Below, one piece after another: positions 14,376 through 27,427 of a DNA stretch of 64,000 nt. The translations under genes and the position numbers were made by a program. Under the pieces are notes generated by a model that ran no database searches, had not been told where the DNA came from, and saw nothing but the letters and a program-made list of their open reading frames with translations. Every line of letters begins with the position of its first letter. Position 1 is the stretch's first letter. Source of the DNA: Phallusia mammillata (Eukaryota; Chordata; Ascidiacea; Phlebobranchia; Ascidiidae). The stretch lies in NCBI GenBank assembly GCA_003260075.1, contig QLIY01000201.1, positions 129,862 to 193,861 on the forward strand, read 5' to 3'.

Positions 14376-16189
14376 GTAATTCAGCAGCGCAGCATATCAG
14401 ATAAAATCCTAATATAGTTTGTCAGTTAGAAGGCTAAAAACCACAATGCGTAAACTGTCAGCGAGTATTTCCTAAACGGTCGTGTACATTGACCGCAAAA
14501 CGAACGCGCTATGTGGATATGGCAGCGCCCTGATCGGGTTGGCGTAAAGCGTTCCGGAGGACAACGTGGCGCTCATTGGATTGCGGTAAGGTTCGACTGA
14601 TAGTTGGTACACGGCCGACCTCAAAGATAAATAATTGATTCTTCGTTTTACGCGTGTTACGAATTAGCGTCAAGCGAGCGTTTGAGTGGACTGATGATCT
14701 GATCTCGCGTCTAAGCTTAGCCTATTTGCTCTGAGCGCCATTAATAATAAACACGCACAGCGCCTTAGGTGATTAAAGCACGTTTAGTGGACATTACCAG
14801 CAATAGGAGACGGATGCTACACTCCAGCGCCGAGGACTTGATGGCAAGGAATGTGTTTGATCAAAAGTGGGGCTAAGGACCCTTATGCAAAATGCTCATA
14901 GGGTTGGTATTAAAAAAATACAGGTTTTTGAAGGTTTTGGAAGTCGGAGAATAGTGCACAAAAATTTATTTGAAGTTTTCTCTGTTCATACCAAAGCCAA
15001 ACCGCAGAAACTTTTCTGTTCGTGGAAAGTTGTAGTGTGCATTTACGTTTAGCTTAAAGTAGACCCATGATATTGCAGCAATTTTACGCATATTTCTTTG
15101 ACACACAGATTTTTTTTTAAAAGTTAAATTTTTTGTTTGCTAATATTTACCCCAAAATTAAGCATGTCAATATTACCACAAAGGGCAAAATCTACGCCTA
15201 TTAGAAAACTTGTCATTAAATAGAACAAAAAACGCCGCCTAAGGCATAGAAAAGTGCTTTCGAAAGTATATAGAGGATCATTTTACTTCATAGCATGTCA
15301 TAAAAAACTTGCGTAACGGTTGAGGTAGGATTACTTTGCTTGTCACGGAACGAAATTTCCCCGGAACACAGACTACATGCGATCAATGTTTGCGGCGATA
15401 CGAGCTTCGCATTTTTAACCTCAAAAACACGGCAAGCTTTTACGATGTGATTTTGCGGGCTTTAGAAAACGCACAGGCTGCAAATGCTTTGTCGTTGGCC
15501 AAAACAACCGTCCTAATAAATACCAAAGGTAACCGTTTCTTTGAATATGACAACCAACTTTTATCGGTAAACAGTTTGAGACGACATGAACACACAACAA
15601 AATGTTTTTGCAACGTGTCAAATACTAATTTTAAAATCTTAAGTTTTGTGATTTTTGTAGTTTTGATACAGAGTGTTTTATGCAAATAAACCATTTGCCG
15701 ACAAAAGCTTTCATTTACAATACATTGGTGGCTTAATTTTGCTCCTTAACCCCTTGTGTTAAAATTGCTGGTCTCGCCCTTAGGTAAACGGTGGCACCCA
15801 TGCAAAATACGTCGGAAGCGGTAGTTCAAATTTACGTCCAATGTGGCATAACCGCGGGTCGAAGTTTCATGCATTTGGTCGAACGCAATTGTTCGTCAAC
15901 TGACTAATTGACATAAAACAAGTAAAAAGGCGAAGTCTGCCACCAAGTTAATAAGTGGATAAGCTTATCCAGAAACTTACAGAATACGCTTTCTAGCAAA
16001 AGGATTTCTATGACCTAAATAGGGTCAAATTGAACTTCCTAAACGTTCAAGCTGTTACGGAAGATTTATAAAAACAGATAATAATCTTCACGCGCACGTT
16101 TAAGTGTCTGGAATTTTCCCTTTAGCAATCATGATTTTGAAAGTTGCTGAAATGCAGCCAACTTATGACAGGAGTCATGCAATTCCAAA

Positions 16190-16335
16190 AGACTTGGGCT
16201 AACGTCAGATTGTAGCGCAGAATAAGCTAAAAGGAGCACAATGCACTCCCCCCCCCCCGTCATGCAATTCCAAAAGACTTGGGCTAACGTCAGATTGTAG
16301 CGCAGAGTAAGCTAAAAGAAACACAACACACTTGG
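16190..16335. repeat. Direct repeat around poly-C junction (16248-16258)
   Basis: About 65 bp starting GTCATGCAATTCCAAAAGAC is present on both sides of the C run with a few mismatches (AATAAGC versus AGTAAGC). Read as an allelic contig overlap. Confidence 0.75.
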
Positions 16336-17402
16336 ATTTGTTTGTGTGGTATAGCCCAAAATGGTTGTTAGTTAATCACAAAAAAGCGATATTTTTGTGG
16401 TTGAATTTACAATCGACATTTTAAACGTTAAACAATCGACATTTAATAAATAGACGTTTTATTGATGTGTAATGACAACAGTTATGATTTTAACCTTTTT
16501 GTGTTTTCTAGGTATAAATCAAATTCAAAGGCTGTATGTATTTTCAGTTTTAGCATACTAAGGACATTTGTCTTGGTTTTTAGGTCCCAGCTTTAAGTTT
16601 TATCTTTGTACTTTGCAGCTGGTGTAAACTTTACGAATGGTAGATAAGGAGTGTTTTACTTTTTCTAATAACAGCTCTCCCGTCTTAAATTGTAGCTTTG
16701 GTGCCTAAACTTCGACACAGCATATGATTTAAAATGTAACAAAATCCGTTAGCAGCTTCGCGTCAAGCCTTACAAAAATGTAATTGTTGATTCAGCAGTG
16801 GATTACAGTTGTTGTAACATGAATGGATATGCAGCGTGATTGAATTTTAACGGTTGTTATAATTTGAGAAATGCGTGTTTTACGATTTCACTTTTCAAAA
16901 AGGGCACTTTTTGAATTTTTGCCTTCCATATTCTTTGCCATGTTGAATATAAGGTTGTAGCGGAAGTTGTGAACTTTGTGGAAAATAACGCTAAAAAACG
17001 ATTAAAACAACTAAAACAACCAAACCGGTTTCTACCAAGATTTATTTGCCCTCAAAACAATTAATTTGTACAAATAATCTTTATTTTTAAATTGATAATT
17101 TATTTTTTAACTCTCAGTCACAAATTTTATGATGATTAGAGAATATTTATTGAAAACAAAAATTTTACTTTCAACATTTCAGGAAAATTTCTATGATTCA
17201 CATTACTTCTGAGTTCTGACAGTTACTGCACTAAAAATATTTTTCACAGAAACTTAAGGGGAACAAGCGCAAAAATGGTTAGAATGCGCCGCCAAATATT
17301 TACACATGTGTACTTTGTGTGTCTCCACGTTTTGGTCACACGGAAGTTAAGCTATAAGAGTTGTCATTTAGCGCGTGATGCCGCATTGTTCCAAACCTAT
17401 GC

Positions 17403-17595
17403 GGTCATGCATTGGAGACACCAAAATAAAACGTGACTTAATTTTGTAGCGTACCACAAAAAGTATGTCATGATGAATCAATTATTGAAAAATCCCCCCC
17501 CCCGTCATGCATTGGAGACACCAAAATAAAACGTGACTTAATTTTGTAGCGCGTAGCACAAAAAGTATGTCATGATGAATCAATTATTGAAAAAC
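17403..17595. repeat. Direct repeat around poly-C junction (17494-17503)
   Basis: About 90 bp starting GTCATGCATTGGAGACACC is repeated. The second copy has a 3-bp difference (GTAGCGCGTAGC). Read as an allelic contig overlap. Confidence 0.75.
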
Positions 17596-18723
17596 CGGTA
17601 AATTTGACTAAGCAGAAAAAGTGATTTTTCCAATTTCCGTAATTATTCAGCATTGATTTATTTATTTTGTTACGAGCGTCTAAAATAAACATAACAATTT
17701 TAATGGAAAAAACAGAAACAAATTGCCAGTAAAAAAGGATCAGCTTGAACCACACGTGGCTATAACTCGTAGCTGATCCTAACTATTTGAAATTAAGAAA
17801 TTTAAGAGCCTGTTATTTTTTCGGCTTAAGACAGGCTACAGTGCAGTTTAGATGTCTCTATGTTTTGTTCTATTGCATAAGGTTGAGTTTTCTAATCAGA
17901 ATGCAACGCTGGTTTGTCTGTTCATCGTGAAATGTGCGTGACTTCGTGGTCACTTCATATTCAAGACTGATGAAGTTGTGACTATCACGGCCGTTCGGGA
18001 CCGTTTTATCGTCAGGCATGTCGGATGTATACAAGTAGGCTTACGACAGACGTCTGGAATTTTAATGTGTGCAAGCAAAGCAGCGGCACGACTTAGCTAT
18101 CAACAGTCGGCAATCATTTGGTAATTCTTCGTCGAGATGTGTTTAAAACTGTGGCATCGAGATATTAACATGACAAGCGATTTCTTCGAATTCAGGTGCA
18201 CGGTATGGATGGTATAAGCATATCTTGTTGTTTTTTGGCTCTGAGCTTTGTTATCGCGGGCCTCATATGAGCCGGTTGGCGCATGTGTTTGTGTCTCTAT
18301 TAATCTGATGTAATCTGCGGCTGCACTGAGTTTTAGTGGCTTGGAAAGTTTTGCTCAGATACGAAAGTTTTGCTCAGATACGATTGTGGTACTGTTGTTT
18401 TCGAAAGATCAGATGTTCAGCAAAAAACACAATTTTCAGGATTACCGTATAAGCTAAATGATTTTACTAAGGTGTCTAGAGCAGAGATTCCGAACCGATG
18501 GAAAATTTACCCATTAAACTTGGCATGCTTAGGGAGCAAATTGCTTCCAAGGAGTAAGTTAGGCATTTATTTGAATAGTAAAATGTAAAATAGCACGTTT
18601 ACAAGTTTTGATATTCTTTAAGAGATGGCTTTTATTACAGCCGTTCTCCATAGTTTTTTCGCCATTGTCTGGTTTCGCAGCTGTTAGTTGTTTTAGTATT
18701 TTAACGTTTTAACTTTTATGTGT

Positions 18724-18818
18724 TTTTATCGTTTCTTTTCTTTTTTAGACAGAAACTGACAATGCCTNTTTTTATCGTTTCTTTTCTTTTTTTAGACAGA
18801 AACTGACGATGCCTTTGT
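18724..18818. repeat. Short direct repeat around single N (18768)
   Basis: TTTTTATCGTTTCTTTTC followed by an AGACAGAAACTGA block occurs on both sides of the N, with ACTGACAATGCC versus ACTGACGATGCC. Read as an allelic overlap. Confidence 0.65.
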
Positions 18819-18839
18819 AGGCGAAATTAATATTTCTGT
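18796..18839 (+). ncRNA. Hammerhead-ribozyme-like hairpin (candidate)
   Basis: In order: stem I ACAGAAA (18796-18802), core CTGACGA (18803-18809), one extra T, stem II GCCT-ttgt-AGGC (18811-18822), core GAAA (18823-18826), short stem III region TTAATA, then TTTCTGT (18833-18839), the exact complement of stem I. This is the type I hammerhead order with a minimal stem III; the candidate cleavage site follows ATA. The extra T after the first core departs from the consensus, so activity is uncertain. Related motifs occur at 47.7, 52.9 and 55.9 kb. Confidence 0.4.
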
Positions 18840-19027
18840 TGCAAATAAAACTTTACACTGACCCCACTCTTTATGAGTATATTTTGTATACTTTAAGAGA
18901 TGGAAAATGATTTACCTAATTTGATCTATTCTATCCATTAATTATAAATATAAAGCACATCATAAGTAAACTGCAGTTAGTGCACAATGTTTTTGACATT
19001 GAGGGTCTAATCAGTGCAGCTGGTTTA

Positions 19028-19262
19028 AGACATTTTGTTTGTATCAAACATTCAATTAACGAGTGACAAAGAACTAGAGTTGCGTTTGAAACAGTTTTGC
19101 GGGAATTGTAACGAAAAAAAAAACGGTTCACGTTACCTTCCAATGGTCTAACCCCCCCCCCTGTTTGTATCAAACATTCAATTAACGAGTGACAAAGAAC
19201 TAGAGTTGCTTTTGAAACAGTTCTGCGGGAATTGTAAAAAACGGTTCACGTTCCAGTGGTCT
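19028..19262. repeat. Direct repeat around poly-C junction (19152-19161)
   Basis: About 110 bp starting TTTGTATCAAACATTCAATT is repeated with small indels (an AAAAA tract) and substitutions. Read as an allelic overlap. Confidence 0.75.
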
Positions 19263-19388
19263 AACGGGAAAGCGAGACAAAAAAGGAAGACCTTCTCTTT
19301 AGAAAAAGGGTGAAGCTAGATTGTTACGTTGTAGCAAATACATAAAGCAGTAAGACTTGTCACAGAGCTGCCGTAATACATCAATTGC

Positions 19389-19615
19389 CAGTTTTTTAGG
19401 TTGGCATATATTTATTTATGTAGGTCCAGTTTATAAGGCTTTAAGACTGGTGCTTTTGCAGTTGGTCATTTGCCAGAGACAATTTCGTTTTATGGCCCCC
19501 CCCCCGTTTTTTAGGTTGGCATATATTTATTTATGTAGGTCCAGTTTATAAGGTTTTAGGACTGGTGCTTTTGCAGATGGTCATTTGCCAGAGACAATTT
19601 CGTTTTATGCTAAGT
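19389..19615. repeat. Direct repeat around poly-C junction (19496-19505)
   Basis: About 105 bp starting GTTTTTTAGGTTGGC is repeated with about four substitutions. Read as an allelic overlap. Confidence 0.75.
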
Positions 19616-19879
19616 CACCTATCCAATTTAGCGACATAAATGATGCATATAAGTGAATGTTGGCAAGCGCTGTGTGTTATTGCTTCTTAAAAACAGCGTT
19701 TCGTTAGTAGTAGCAGACGTGACACATATTCTGCAAGATCGTGTCTTGTAGCTATTAAGGCGAGCCGCTTGCATGCAGTCGTGATAAATGACATAAAAAT
19801 CGACTTTGCTGACGATTTCTATGGTTAGACTGGTTAGAACTGATAAAAAATAATATTTGTGTCTTGATAAAAAAATCAG

Positions 19880-20330
19880 ACTTGGACAACTAGATAATTC
19901 TAGTTGCCTAATTCGTCAAATTAGAGCAAAATGGCGGTAATTCTAATTCCAATCTAATTTCGAAATACCTAGTAAGCTCTAATTCTAATCTAATCTAATT
20001 CACAATTTTCCCCAAAACGTTAGTTTGTCCAACAGCATTTTCGGGCATGTGATACAAGTATGTCCAAAGCGCACAAAGCTATGTCACCAGCAAGGCCAAA
20101 CCACATCACTGAAACATGTAAACTAGATTTAACCACGCTGAATTATACAGTTCAAAACGTGCAAATCGTGGAGTTTAAATTTGAGATGTATCACAGTTGG
20201 TTGGTTTTAATTCGAATTCGAATTCTAGTTTAATTTATGTTTTTTGAGAAAGTGGTAATTCGAATTCTGATCTAATTTGTAAAAATTGGGATGCTCTAAT
20301 CTTAATTCTAATTTAATTTGAAAAATCGAA
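19880..20330. repeat. AATTCTAATCT-rich degenerate repeat
   Basis: Many copies of variants of TAATTCTAATCTAATT, clustered at both ends of the interval (19890-20010 and 20205-20330) around a more ordinary centre. It may be the two ends of one old transposon, but no clean terminal repeat or target duplication was found. Confidence 0.4.
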
Positions 20331-20573
20331 AAAAAATCTAGAAGTCTGCAAAAAATACTTTTAAAGATTTTATGTCTATGTACAGTTCATTTTTTCCTTA
20401 CATGCAAATGAAATGCATAGTTTGGGCTTTTCTATAATATTTAACCCTGAATATAACAAAGATTTGTTGGAATAAGAAACTGATGATGCCTATTATTTGA
20501 GTGATATATATATCACTTGACATAAAAAAAACGGTGGATGACTTCAGACTTGTTCAAGTTTTTAGTCTGAATA

Positions 20574-20690
20574 AAACAAAGGCGTAAAAGGTTCAATAAT
20601 CCACCAAATATACACGTTTTTGTGTCCCCCCCCCCAAACAAAGGCGTAAAAGGTTCAATAATCCACCAAATATACACGTTTTTTTACATT
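20574..20690. repeat. Direct repeat around poly-C junction (20626-20635)
   Basis: About 50 bp starting AACAAAGGCGTAAAAGG is repeated exactly or nearly so on both sides. Read as an allelic overlap. Confidence 0.75.
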
Positions 20691-21811
20691 ATGAGTTTAT
20701 AAAGTGCTTTAAAATGCATTGTGTCAAACTGAAATGCTTTACAGTGCATACTTGCTTTTTTGTACATTTTTTAAACGTGGTAAAACGCAATCTTTGCTAC
20801 CAACGTTTCATACGAGACCACGACATCACGATAGGTGTTTTTCAGTCAACAAAAATAGAGCATTCGGTCTCTGCAATTGGTTCCAATTCACGAATAGCAC
20901 TGTTTAAAGCGCGTGGCTTGCGTAGACGATTTGACATTTGCATTTGCGTAACCGTGCCCAGTTTAGATCGGGTTTTTCTTTAGGCATCAAGATATTGCAT
21001 GAAAGATTGGCTTGCGTTTTCATCGGTTATCGCACGCTTTCATCTGTGACGTATTTGGTGCGCGAAAAATCGTCGCGTTGTTATTAAGATTTGCGTGTTG
21101 GTAAGTAAATATCGTGATTAATGATGAGTCATATGATTTTCACTGCATCATGCACAAAATATTTAAAAATGTAAAAGGTCAGTTTAAAAATTGAACGGGG
21201 TTAAGCCCAATTCGCAGCTTGTTTAATAAAAAAAACTGTACAAAAGATTTTTATTTGTAACCCGTAGATTTTTTAGTCGATTATTTAAATGTTTTTTGTC
21301 GGCTGAATCATGTGTTAATTGATAGCCAACCAAAATTGCGAAAATTTCATGTTCATTTTCGTTCGGTTGAAATATAGCTTTTTATGCCAAAGTTTTGAAT
21401 AGATTGCGTGTGATAACATAAGATAAACATGCCTATTTTGAGAAAATAAGCATGTATATCCATTGTTGTACATACAATTTAATTTTAATAACGTAATACA
21501 TGTCAAACAAGTCTATCACCCTGCACGAAATAATGTAGCCAGTTCGGCTTAGCATAAAAACAACTATTGTCCAAGTTAATATATACGAGAGATACTACGA
21601 AAACTTCAGCCACATAATGCTAGCAGGAAAACAGACGTTTCAGCCGATTGGGCCATTGTTATTGCCAATCTATCTGCTACACACGACACGCATGAAGGAT
21701 CAACCACAATATTTTAGCGATTTGCTCGTGCCTCGTGCATGTGATGAGTTAGTACAATCAATTTCTATTAGCACATCACGGAACTAAATTAAGAGAATCG
21801 CGTGTTATTCG

Positions 21812-21945
21812 TAACATCTCGTTCTATTACGAAGGCGTGCTTGTACTCTACAGAAAAAATTTTTTGTAGACTGCCCCCCCCCCTAACATCTCGTTCTATT
21901 ACGAAGGCGTGCTTGTACTCTACAGAAAAAAAATTTTGTAGAATA
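21812..21945. repeat. Direct repeat around poly-C junction (21874-21883)
   Basis: About 60 bp starting TAACATCTCGTTCTATTACG is repeated. This is the last poly-C junction before the runs become poly-G. Confidence 0.75.
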
Positions 21946-23186
21946 ATGGACCAGCGGTTTTTGCAGTGGACTTGCAAATTGTGCTTGGGCAAAGTTAACT
22001 TGTCATTGAATGTGCTCGAAGCCTGCGGCATTTTTCTCTTACTTTCGCCGTGAAACTTAGCACGCTCACTCCGCAAGGCTTATCAAAGTCCGATACGATC
22101 TGAGTGCTATTGCGTCTTGTGATGTGATCAATGCATGGCTGAGATCATGGAGTCTTTATGAAAAAGCTGTCATTGAGCGATTGGCAGGGCATTAGGATTG
22201 CAGATATTTAATTGTTGATTTAATTAAACATGCCAGAAAACATGCATATGGATTATATTTTGATGCAAATTTTTGAAACATCGTTATTGTTATCATTAGA
22301 GTGCAAAGTGTGAGAAGCCTAAACTATGAGTTTTGTACAGGTATTTAAGTTGATTATGTCGCATTCGACCTTAAAATTTTGAGATAGAACCATATTTGAT
22401 TCTTTTTGGATAAGACACTGATGAAGATGCTAAAGCGAAATATACATATACATAACAAAATCCTAAGGATGAATAATTTCAATCAATATGTATGAAATTC
22501 ATTATAGTCTTCATCCACCAAGCAAAAGTATGTTATATAGGTACACAGGAAAAAGGAACCATTTTTTGTTAAAACGTTGACAAAGAAGCAATTATATTTC
22601 AAAATTATTGTATGGAATAACCGTTAACTGTGAGAAATCAAAGAAAATTGCAGCTTAAGCTTTGGTTTAAACTTTAAAGCATTTCGAGGTGTTTGTTGTT
22701 TGAAATATTGAACCAGCACAGTTAATTCGCAGGTAGTGATTCAGCATCATCAGTGGAAAATCTGTCTTGCTAAGCGTCGGATACGCATATTTGTGACAGA
22801 TTTTAGAGTTAATCCTTGCAAATCGTACATTGTGGTTATGACACATAATTATGGCTTGTAACAAACCCAGTTTTGCACGCCGAAATCAGATTTTCTAATT
22901 TCTTACAAACTTCGTGCATTTACATGAAAGTTCTTGGTTTTTGTTGAAAACATGCAAATCTTTATTACATCATTTTACATAGATCGCACAAAAATGCTGT
23001 AGTTTGCAGTAGCCTACTGTACATAAACCAAGTAGCAGGAAATTAACAGTGCTTTTTCGTGACTTATTAGCATAAAATACAGGAAGGTGACGTATAACAC
23101 ACCGACTTAGCGAAATGTGCACCCAACGTGTTAACCACTCATTTTTCTTTTATCTCTGTAGGTGTAATTTAGTCTATGAAAAAATA

Positions 23187-26100
23187 ATGAAGGCTCAGTG
23201 TTTGCACCTTCTGCTATGGATGTATCTCTGCCTGCAATTTGCAATGTTGTCTATTGCGCAACAGTCGAACATTGTAGAATTGGTAAACCGACAGAATATG
23301 ACCACGGAAACGACAACGGAGCCCACCACATTCGAATTCTGCAAAACCAAGCCCACATTTCGTACAGGATCGGGGTCTTTTCTCTCCTATATGATGCAAC
23401 TTAAATTGTGCAGCGTGACAACGGAAAACCGCTGGATGGAAGAAGCGTGCCGGAAAAAAGTCTACGCCATTACCGGTTATTACAGGTTAGTATAGTAATG
23501 AGCGGGTTTAACGCTTTAATTCGACATTGTTTTTTGCGTCACAGTAACCATTGGGGTTACGTAAAGGCTAAAATCGTTTTTTTTTCACGCGATCGTCAAC
23601 GTCACGTGTAATTAGATTTCAGATTAAAAAGAACGTTTACCGTAAAACACGTGCAAAGCATAATTTGTCAAATTAAGAAGTAAAAACTATTGCTTTGCGT
23701 ACTTAGCGTCATCAGTTTCTTATTCAAATAGAAAGTCCAGTTATACCCAGTTCATTTTATGAGGCACAAAACACAATAAAAACTTGCTTTAAAAATTATT
23801 TTAAATGCAAACACGTTATGTTGTCCGGGGCTTGTTTTCATGATATCGCTTTAAATGTGAGTAATAACACGATAGCAAATTCACTGGGAGTCAGTCTTCC
23901 TTGCATGTAAAGGATATGTGATACAAATCTTCATAGCATAATGCTGCAAATACGCTACAAGCCACTTTGGTATTTCGCGCCTGAAACATTTGCAACTAAG
24001 TGTAACGGATCAAACCTAAAAATCTAAAAATTCATCCATTTTCTTATACAGGACAGCGTACTTGAAGTTTTGCGACCCTGCAAGCTTCGAGCAAAGTTGC
24101 AAGCTTGTGGCACAAGGTGGCGCCCTTACCGCATCACGTGATCCCGACGCCGTCGTAAATTGGTGGCTGCAACGCAACAACGTTAACTTTACAGCAAGGG
24201 CAAAATCAACTGCGTCTACTTCATTGACCACTCACTCTGTGACACATGAGGACTGCAGCCAGATTGATTCTTACTTCGATTCCTTCATCCTTATGTACAC
24301 GTCATCAAACATGACGTCATCACCTGTCATCGTGAACTTGAACGCGACCTTGGATTTTAACAAGCCGTTTTCTAATTCGGATTTTAGCGAATGGTTTCTG
24401 GCGCGCAGGCCTTTCTGTGAACCAGTAGCTTGTGGATCATCTCGTTCAGATTACAACAAAAATCCCATTTCATCTTACGATTGTTTTCCCGAGTGCCGTT
24501 CAGGGATCATTTTCGCGATGGTTTTTGACTCTGTACTGGCGGTTATTGTGGTGGTTGCTAATATCTTGGTGCTGGTGGTCGCTGTGAGGACTCAAATTAT
24601 GCGAAACATTCCGGGGTACTTTAAAATATCCCTGGCAGCGGCTGACCTTATTATTGGCCTGTTCGTGCTTCCGGGCAGCGTTTACCAAAACTACGTACTA
24701 TACATAGCGCCGCTGCCGTTTAGACAAGAGGGTCAGCGTCCAAAGGCAACCGACTACTTTGATCAGCGCTATCTCAACTTCATGGGTGTGTTCACGGTCT
24801 TATCTTTCGGGATATCCATTTACACTATGGGCGCTGCCAGTGTAGACCGGTACCTTGCTATTACGCGACCTTTCCGTTACCGTCAAGGCAAATATCTGAC
24901 AACTAGGCGCGTGGGAGGAGTATTTGCTGTCATATGGCTCTTCGCACTTGTGTGTGCTATCTATCCGACGTTCCTAGAAACTCAGTACGACATCTCGGCG
25001 ATGAGCCTTGTATTGGCAACTGGTAGCGCGGCGTCGGCAATCTATGCCATCACTTTGGGCATTCCTTTATTAGCTGTGTGGATTATCAACGGGATGATGC
25101 TTAAACAGGTAATTAGAAGTAATAATATACCTAAGATTTGGTTTGACGATTTTATTCGGTCGAAACCGTCATTTTTTACGAGCACAACTTATCAAAACCC
25201 GTCTTTTCCGGCCAATTACGAAGCACGGAATCTTTACAACTGCGCAAAAACTAACGCTGTATTAACTATTATAGAAATTATATTAGGATCCAAGTTCAAA
25301 AGTAGACTGTCGATTTGGGTGTCTATACGTTTAAAGCTTAGATCAGTGCTTCTCAAACATTGAAGCAGCAAATAGTTTTTAAATGATTAGTACGGTTAAA
25401 AAAAGAGTTCTTGCTTTGTCATGCATGTTATGGTGCACAAAACATGAAATGTAAGCACTTTTTCAAAACTGGTCATTTCGCGGGCACGAGTTTGAAAACA
25501 TTTAGAAGTTCTGACCCTCTATCTCCCTCTTGCAGGTGTGCGCCGACGGTAAAAACCGCCGCTCGATGTCAGGCTCTCACCAAACTGTCACAGCAAGACT
25601 TTCGTCCACTGCCTCGCCAAGCGAAAACACAAAGAGCGAATCCGAAAACACACAAAACAATAATAATTACACAATTACAAAGGAAAGCCGGTAAGTTTTG
25701 TTTTGTACCGAAAAATGGCAGAGGAGTTTTAACTGATGGTTTTTAAACTCGAAAGTTTTGAAAAGAGATCTTCGCCAAAAATTCGACAAAACTTGCGGTA
25801 CAAATAATGTGTAATATGGTAAGGTTTTAACTAATCGATATCGGTTGATCCGGATCTTCGCATTACCCGGACACGATTTTGGGTCAAACGGATCCGGATT
25901 AACCTAACTTTACTATATTTAATAACCACCGAAACCAGAATACAAAAAAATAGAACCACAAACGGCACTAGTGATAGAGAAGTAAACTTATTACTGAATA
26001 TCGTTTGCAGACCAAGGGCCAGACCACAGGAAATACCAACAAGTCGTCTAAACAAGTTTACCAAGTCCATGCGAAACACAGTAAGTCCTTGTCGGAAAAA

Positions 26101-27372
26101 AGTACCACACGACACTTCTTCATCTTGTAAATCATTGCTTTTGTTGCAGTTCAAATTCGCGAGACACCCATCTTTAGCGCCAAGCTCGTCATCCAACCCG
26201 CCTAGTCAAGCAAGTGTGGAAAGAAAACTAGCAAAGACTCTTGCTGTTATGATTGGAGCTTTCACCGTCGCTATTCTGCCATCAATTATCGTTCTCATTC
26301 TTTTTTCTGCCCTTGCCCGGTAAGTTAATAATATTTGTGAAGCAGAGTAGTAAGTCGGGTCGGGCTTTTCGAGACGGGTTTTGATCGGGTTCAGGTTCGA
26401 GTTGGACCTGACTTTCGAAAGTTGGGCCTGATTTCGAGAGGTGGGCCTGACTTTCGAAATCATTTTTGCCGTTTTTACAATTTTGTGGACCTAATTCGGG
26501 CAATGTATTTCGATAAAAATAGGGTTGGGGTTCGTGCCCAAATTTAGGTTCGCTTACGATTCTAGCTGTATTATACCCAGGGCTGAAACAAAGTGAGGTA
26601 AATAGCAAAGGATCCCACTACGAGCGGGATTACTGTTACTGTTGTTAGTAGCAAAAGAATAAATGTTTTTCGACTTGGAGCATGTTGAATGCATAACTCA
26701 TTTATCATTGCCAACGCATGTCAGATCTTTTGTACCTGCCTCCAGACGTTTTATACGTTTCTTGTAACTTTAGTTGTTTAATTGCTTTCAATAGTAAGTT
26801 TGTGCTGTTTTTTCATTAGGCACTCGGATTACGAAAGCACAGTGAGATTTATTCTTGAAATTTATTCATTTTACAAAAGTGGGGGCAAACGTTGGAGAAG
26901 CCCTGCTTTTAATCTAGTGCAAGCGGTATGTTGCAAAACTAGCATCATTTTGTTCTTCCTACTTAGGTGGACATCGCCAAAATCAATGCCAAGCAGTTAT
27001 TCACCAATAGCGATGAACGTCCTTGCTTCAGCCGAGTACATAGCGTCGCGACTTTTCCTTTCCAACTCTTTCTGGAACTGCATCATCTACAGTGTGCGTA
27101 ACCGGCACTTCAGACGTGCTCTCGTGGACTCCTTCATTTGCGACGAGGCCAAAAAACGGGAACGCCGTCGCGGTGCTTCGCTGGGGTCCGATCGCGAAAG
27201 GAGGCTTCGCAAAATGGGCAGCACAGACAGCGGTTGCGTTTCGCAGACACAGGGCTCTTCCGAAAGCGGGAAAAGACGCCACAGCACACAAGTATGGGAA
27301 ATGTCCTGCGTTTCGCGCCGGAATAGCGACCCGGTAAGCCAGAACTCGAGAGCCGGCGCACCTCGAGTTTGA
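23187..27372 (+). CDS. Class A (rhodopsin-like) GPCR with long Cys-containing ectodomain
   Basis: Six exons: 23187-23485, 24052-25108, 25536-25690, 26011-26080, 26150-26319, 26967-27372. All have GT-AG ends and compatible phases; 718 aa. The start at 23187 gives a signal peptide (MKAQCLHLLLWMYLCLQFAM). A Thr-rich linker and about 230 extracellular residues with some ten Cys and several N-glycosylation sequons follow. TM1 is near residue 249; TM2 has AAADLIIGLFVLPGS; TM3 ends DRYLAITRPF (the DRY motif); TM4 has AVIWLFAL; TM5 has GIPLLAV. A long intracellular loop 3 is built from three small exons. TM6 is KTLAVMIGAFTVAILPS and TM7 is SNSFWNCIIYSVRN. Unusual: TM6 lacks CWxP, TM7 has NCIIY instead of NPxxY, and I find no Cys at the usual TM3/loop-2 disulfide positions. 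The ligand is unknown and I cannot assign a subfamily. An acceptor-like TCTCTGTAG just upstream (23161) suggests a noncoding first exon. Confidence 0.85.
26343..26500. mobile_element. Left part of a GGGTCGGG-type hAT-like repeat in a GPCR intron
   Basis: It begins CAGAGTAGTAAGTCGGGTCG, close to the left end of the intact element at 52077-52356, and continues with GGGTTCAGGTTCG-like sequence. The right end and target duplication are not clear. Confidence 0.45.
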
Positions 27373-27427
27373 TCTGTTATTGTTTGAACGCTACAATATT
27401 TCAATCAACCAAGATATTGTTTCTAGG

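Larger units (their letters stand above)
10539..23186. other. 12.6-kb intergenic region, no supported gene
   Basis: Between the divergently starting PHF12 and the GPCR. AT-rich, with only short open frames (for example 117 codons at 15336-15689) that show no recognisable motif and no splice-consistent neighbours. It holds eight poly-C junctions or single-N joins with duplicated flanks, a 36-bp micro-transposon at 13851, a hammerhead-like hairpin at 18796 and an AATTCTAATCT-rich repeat at 19880-20330. Promoters of both flanking genes must lie here, but I cannot point to them. Confidence 0.7.

Noticed and set aside
15336-15689. 117-codon open frame on plus
   Set aside because: No recognisable domain and no splice-consistent neighbours in repeat-rich intergenic DNA.
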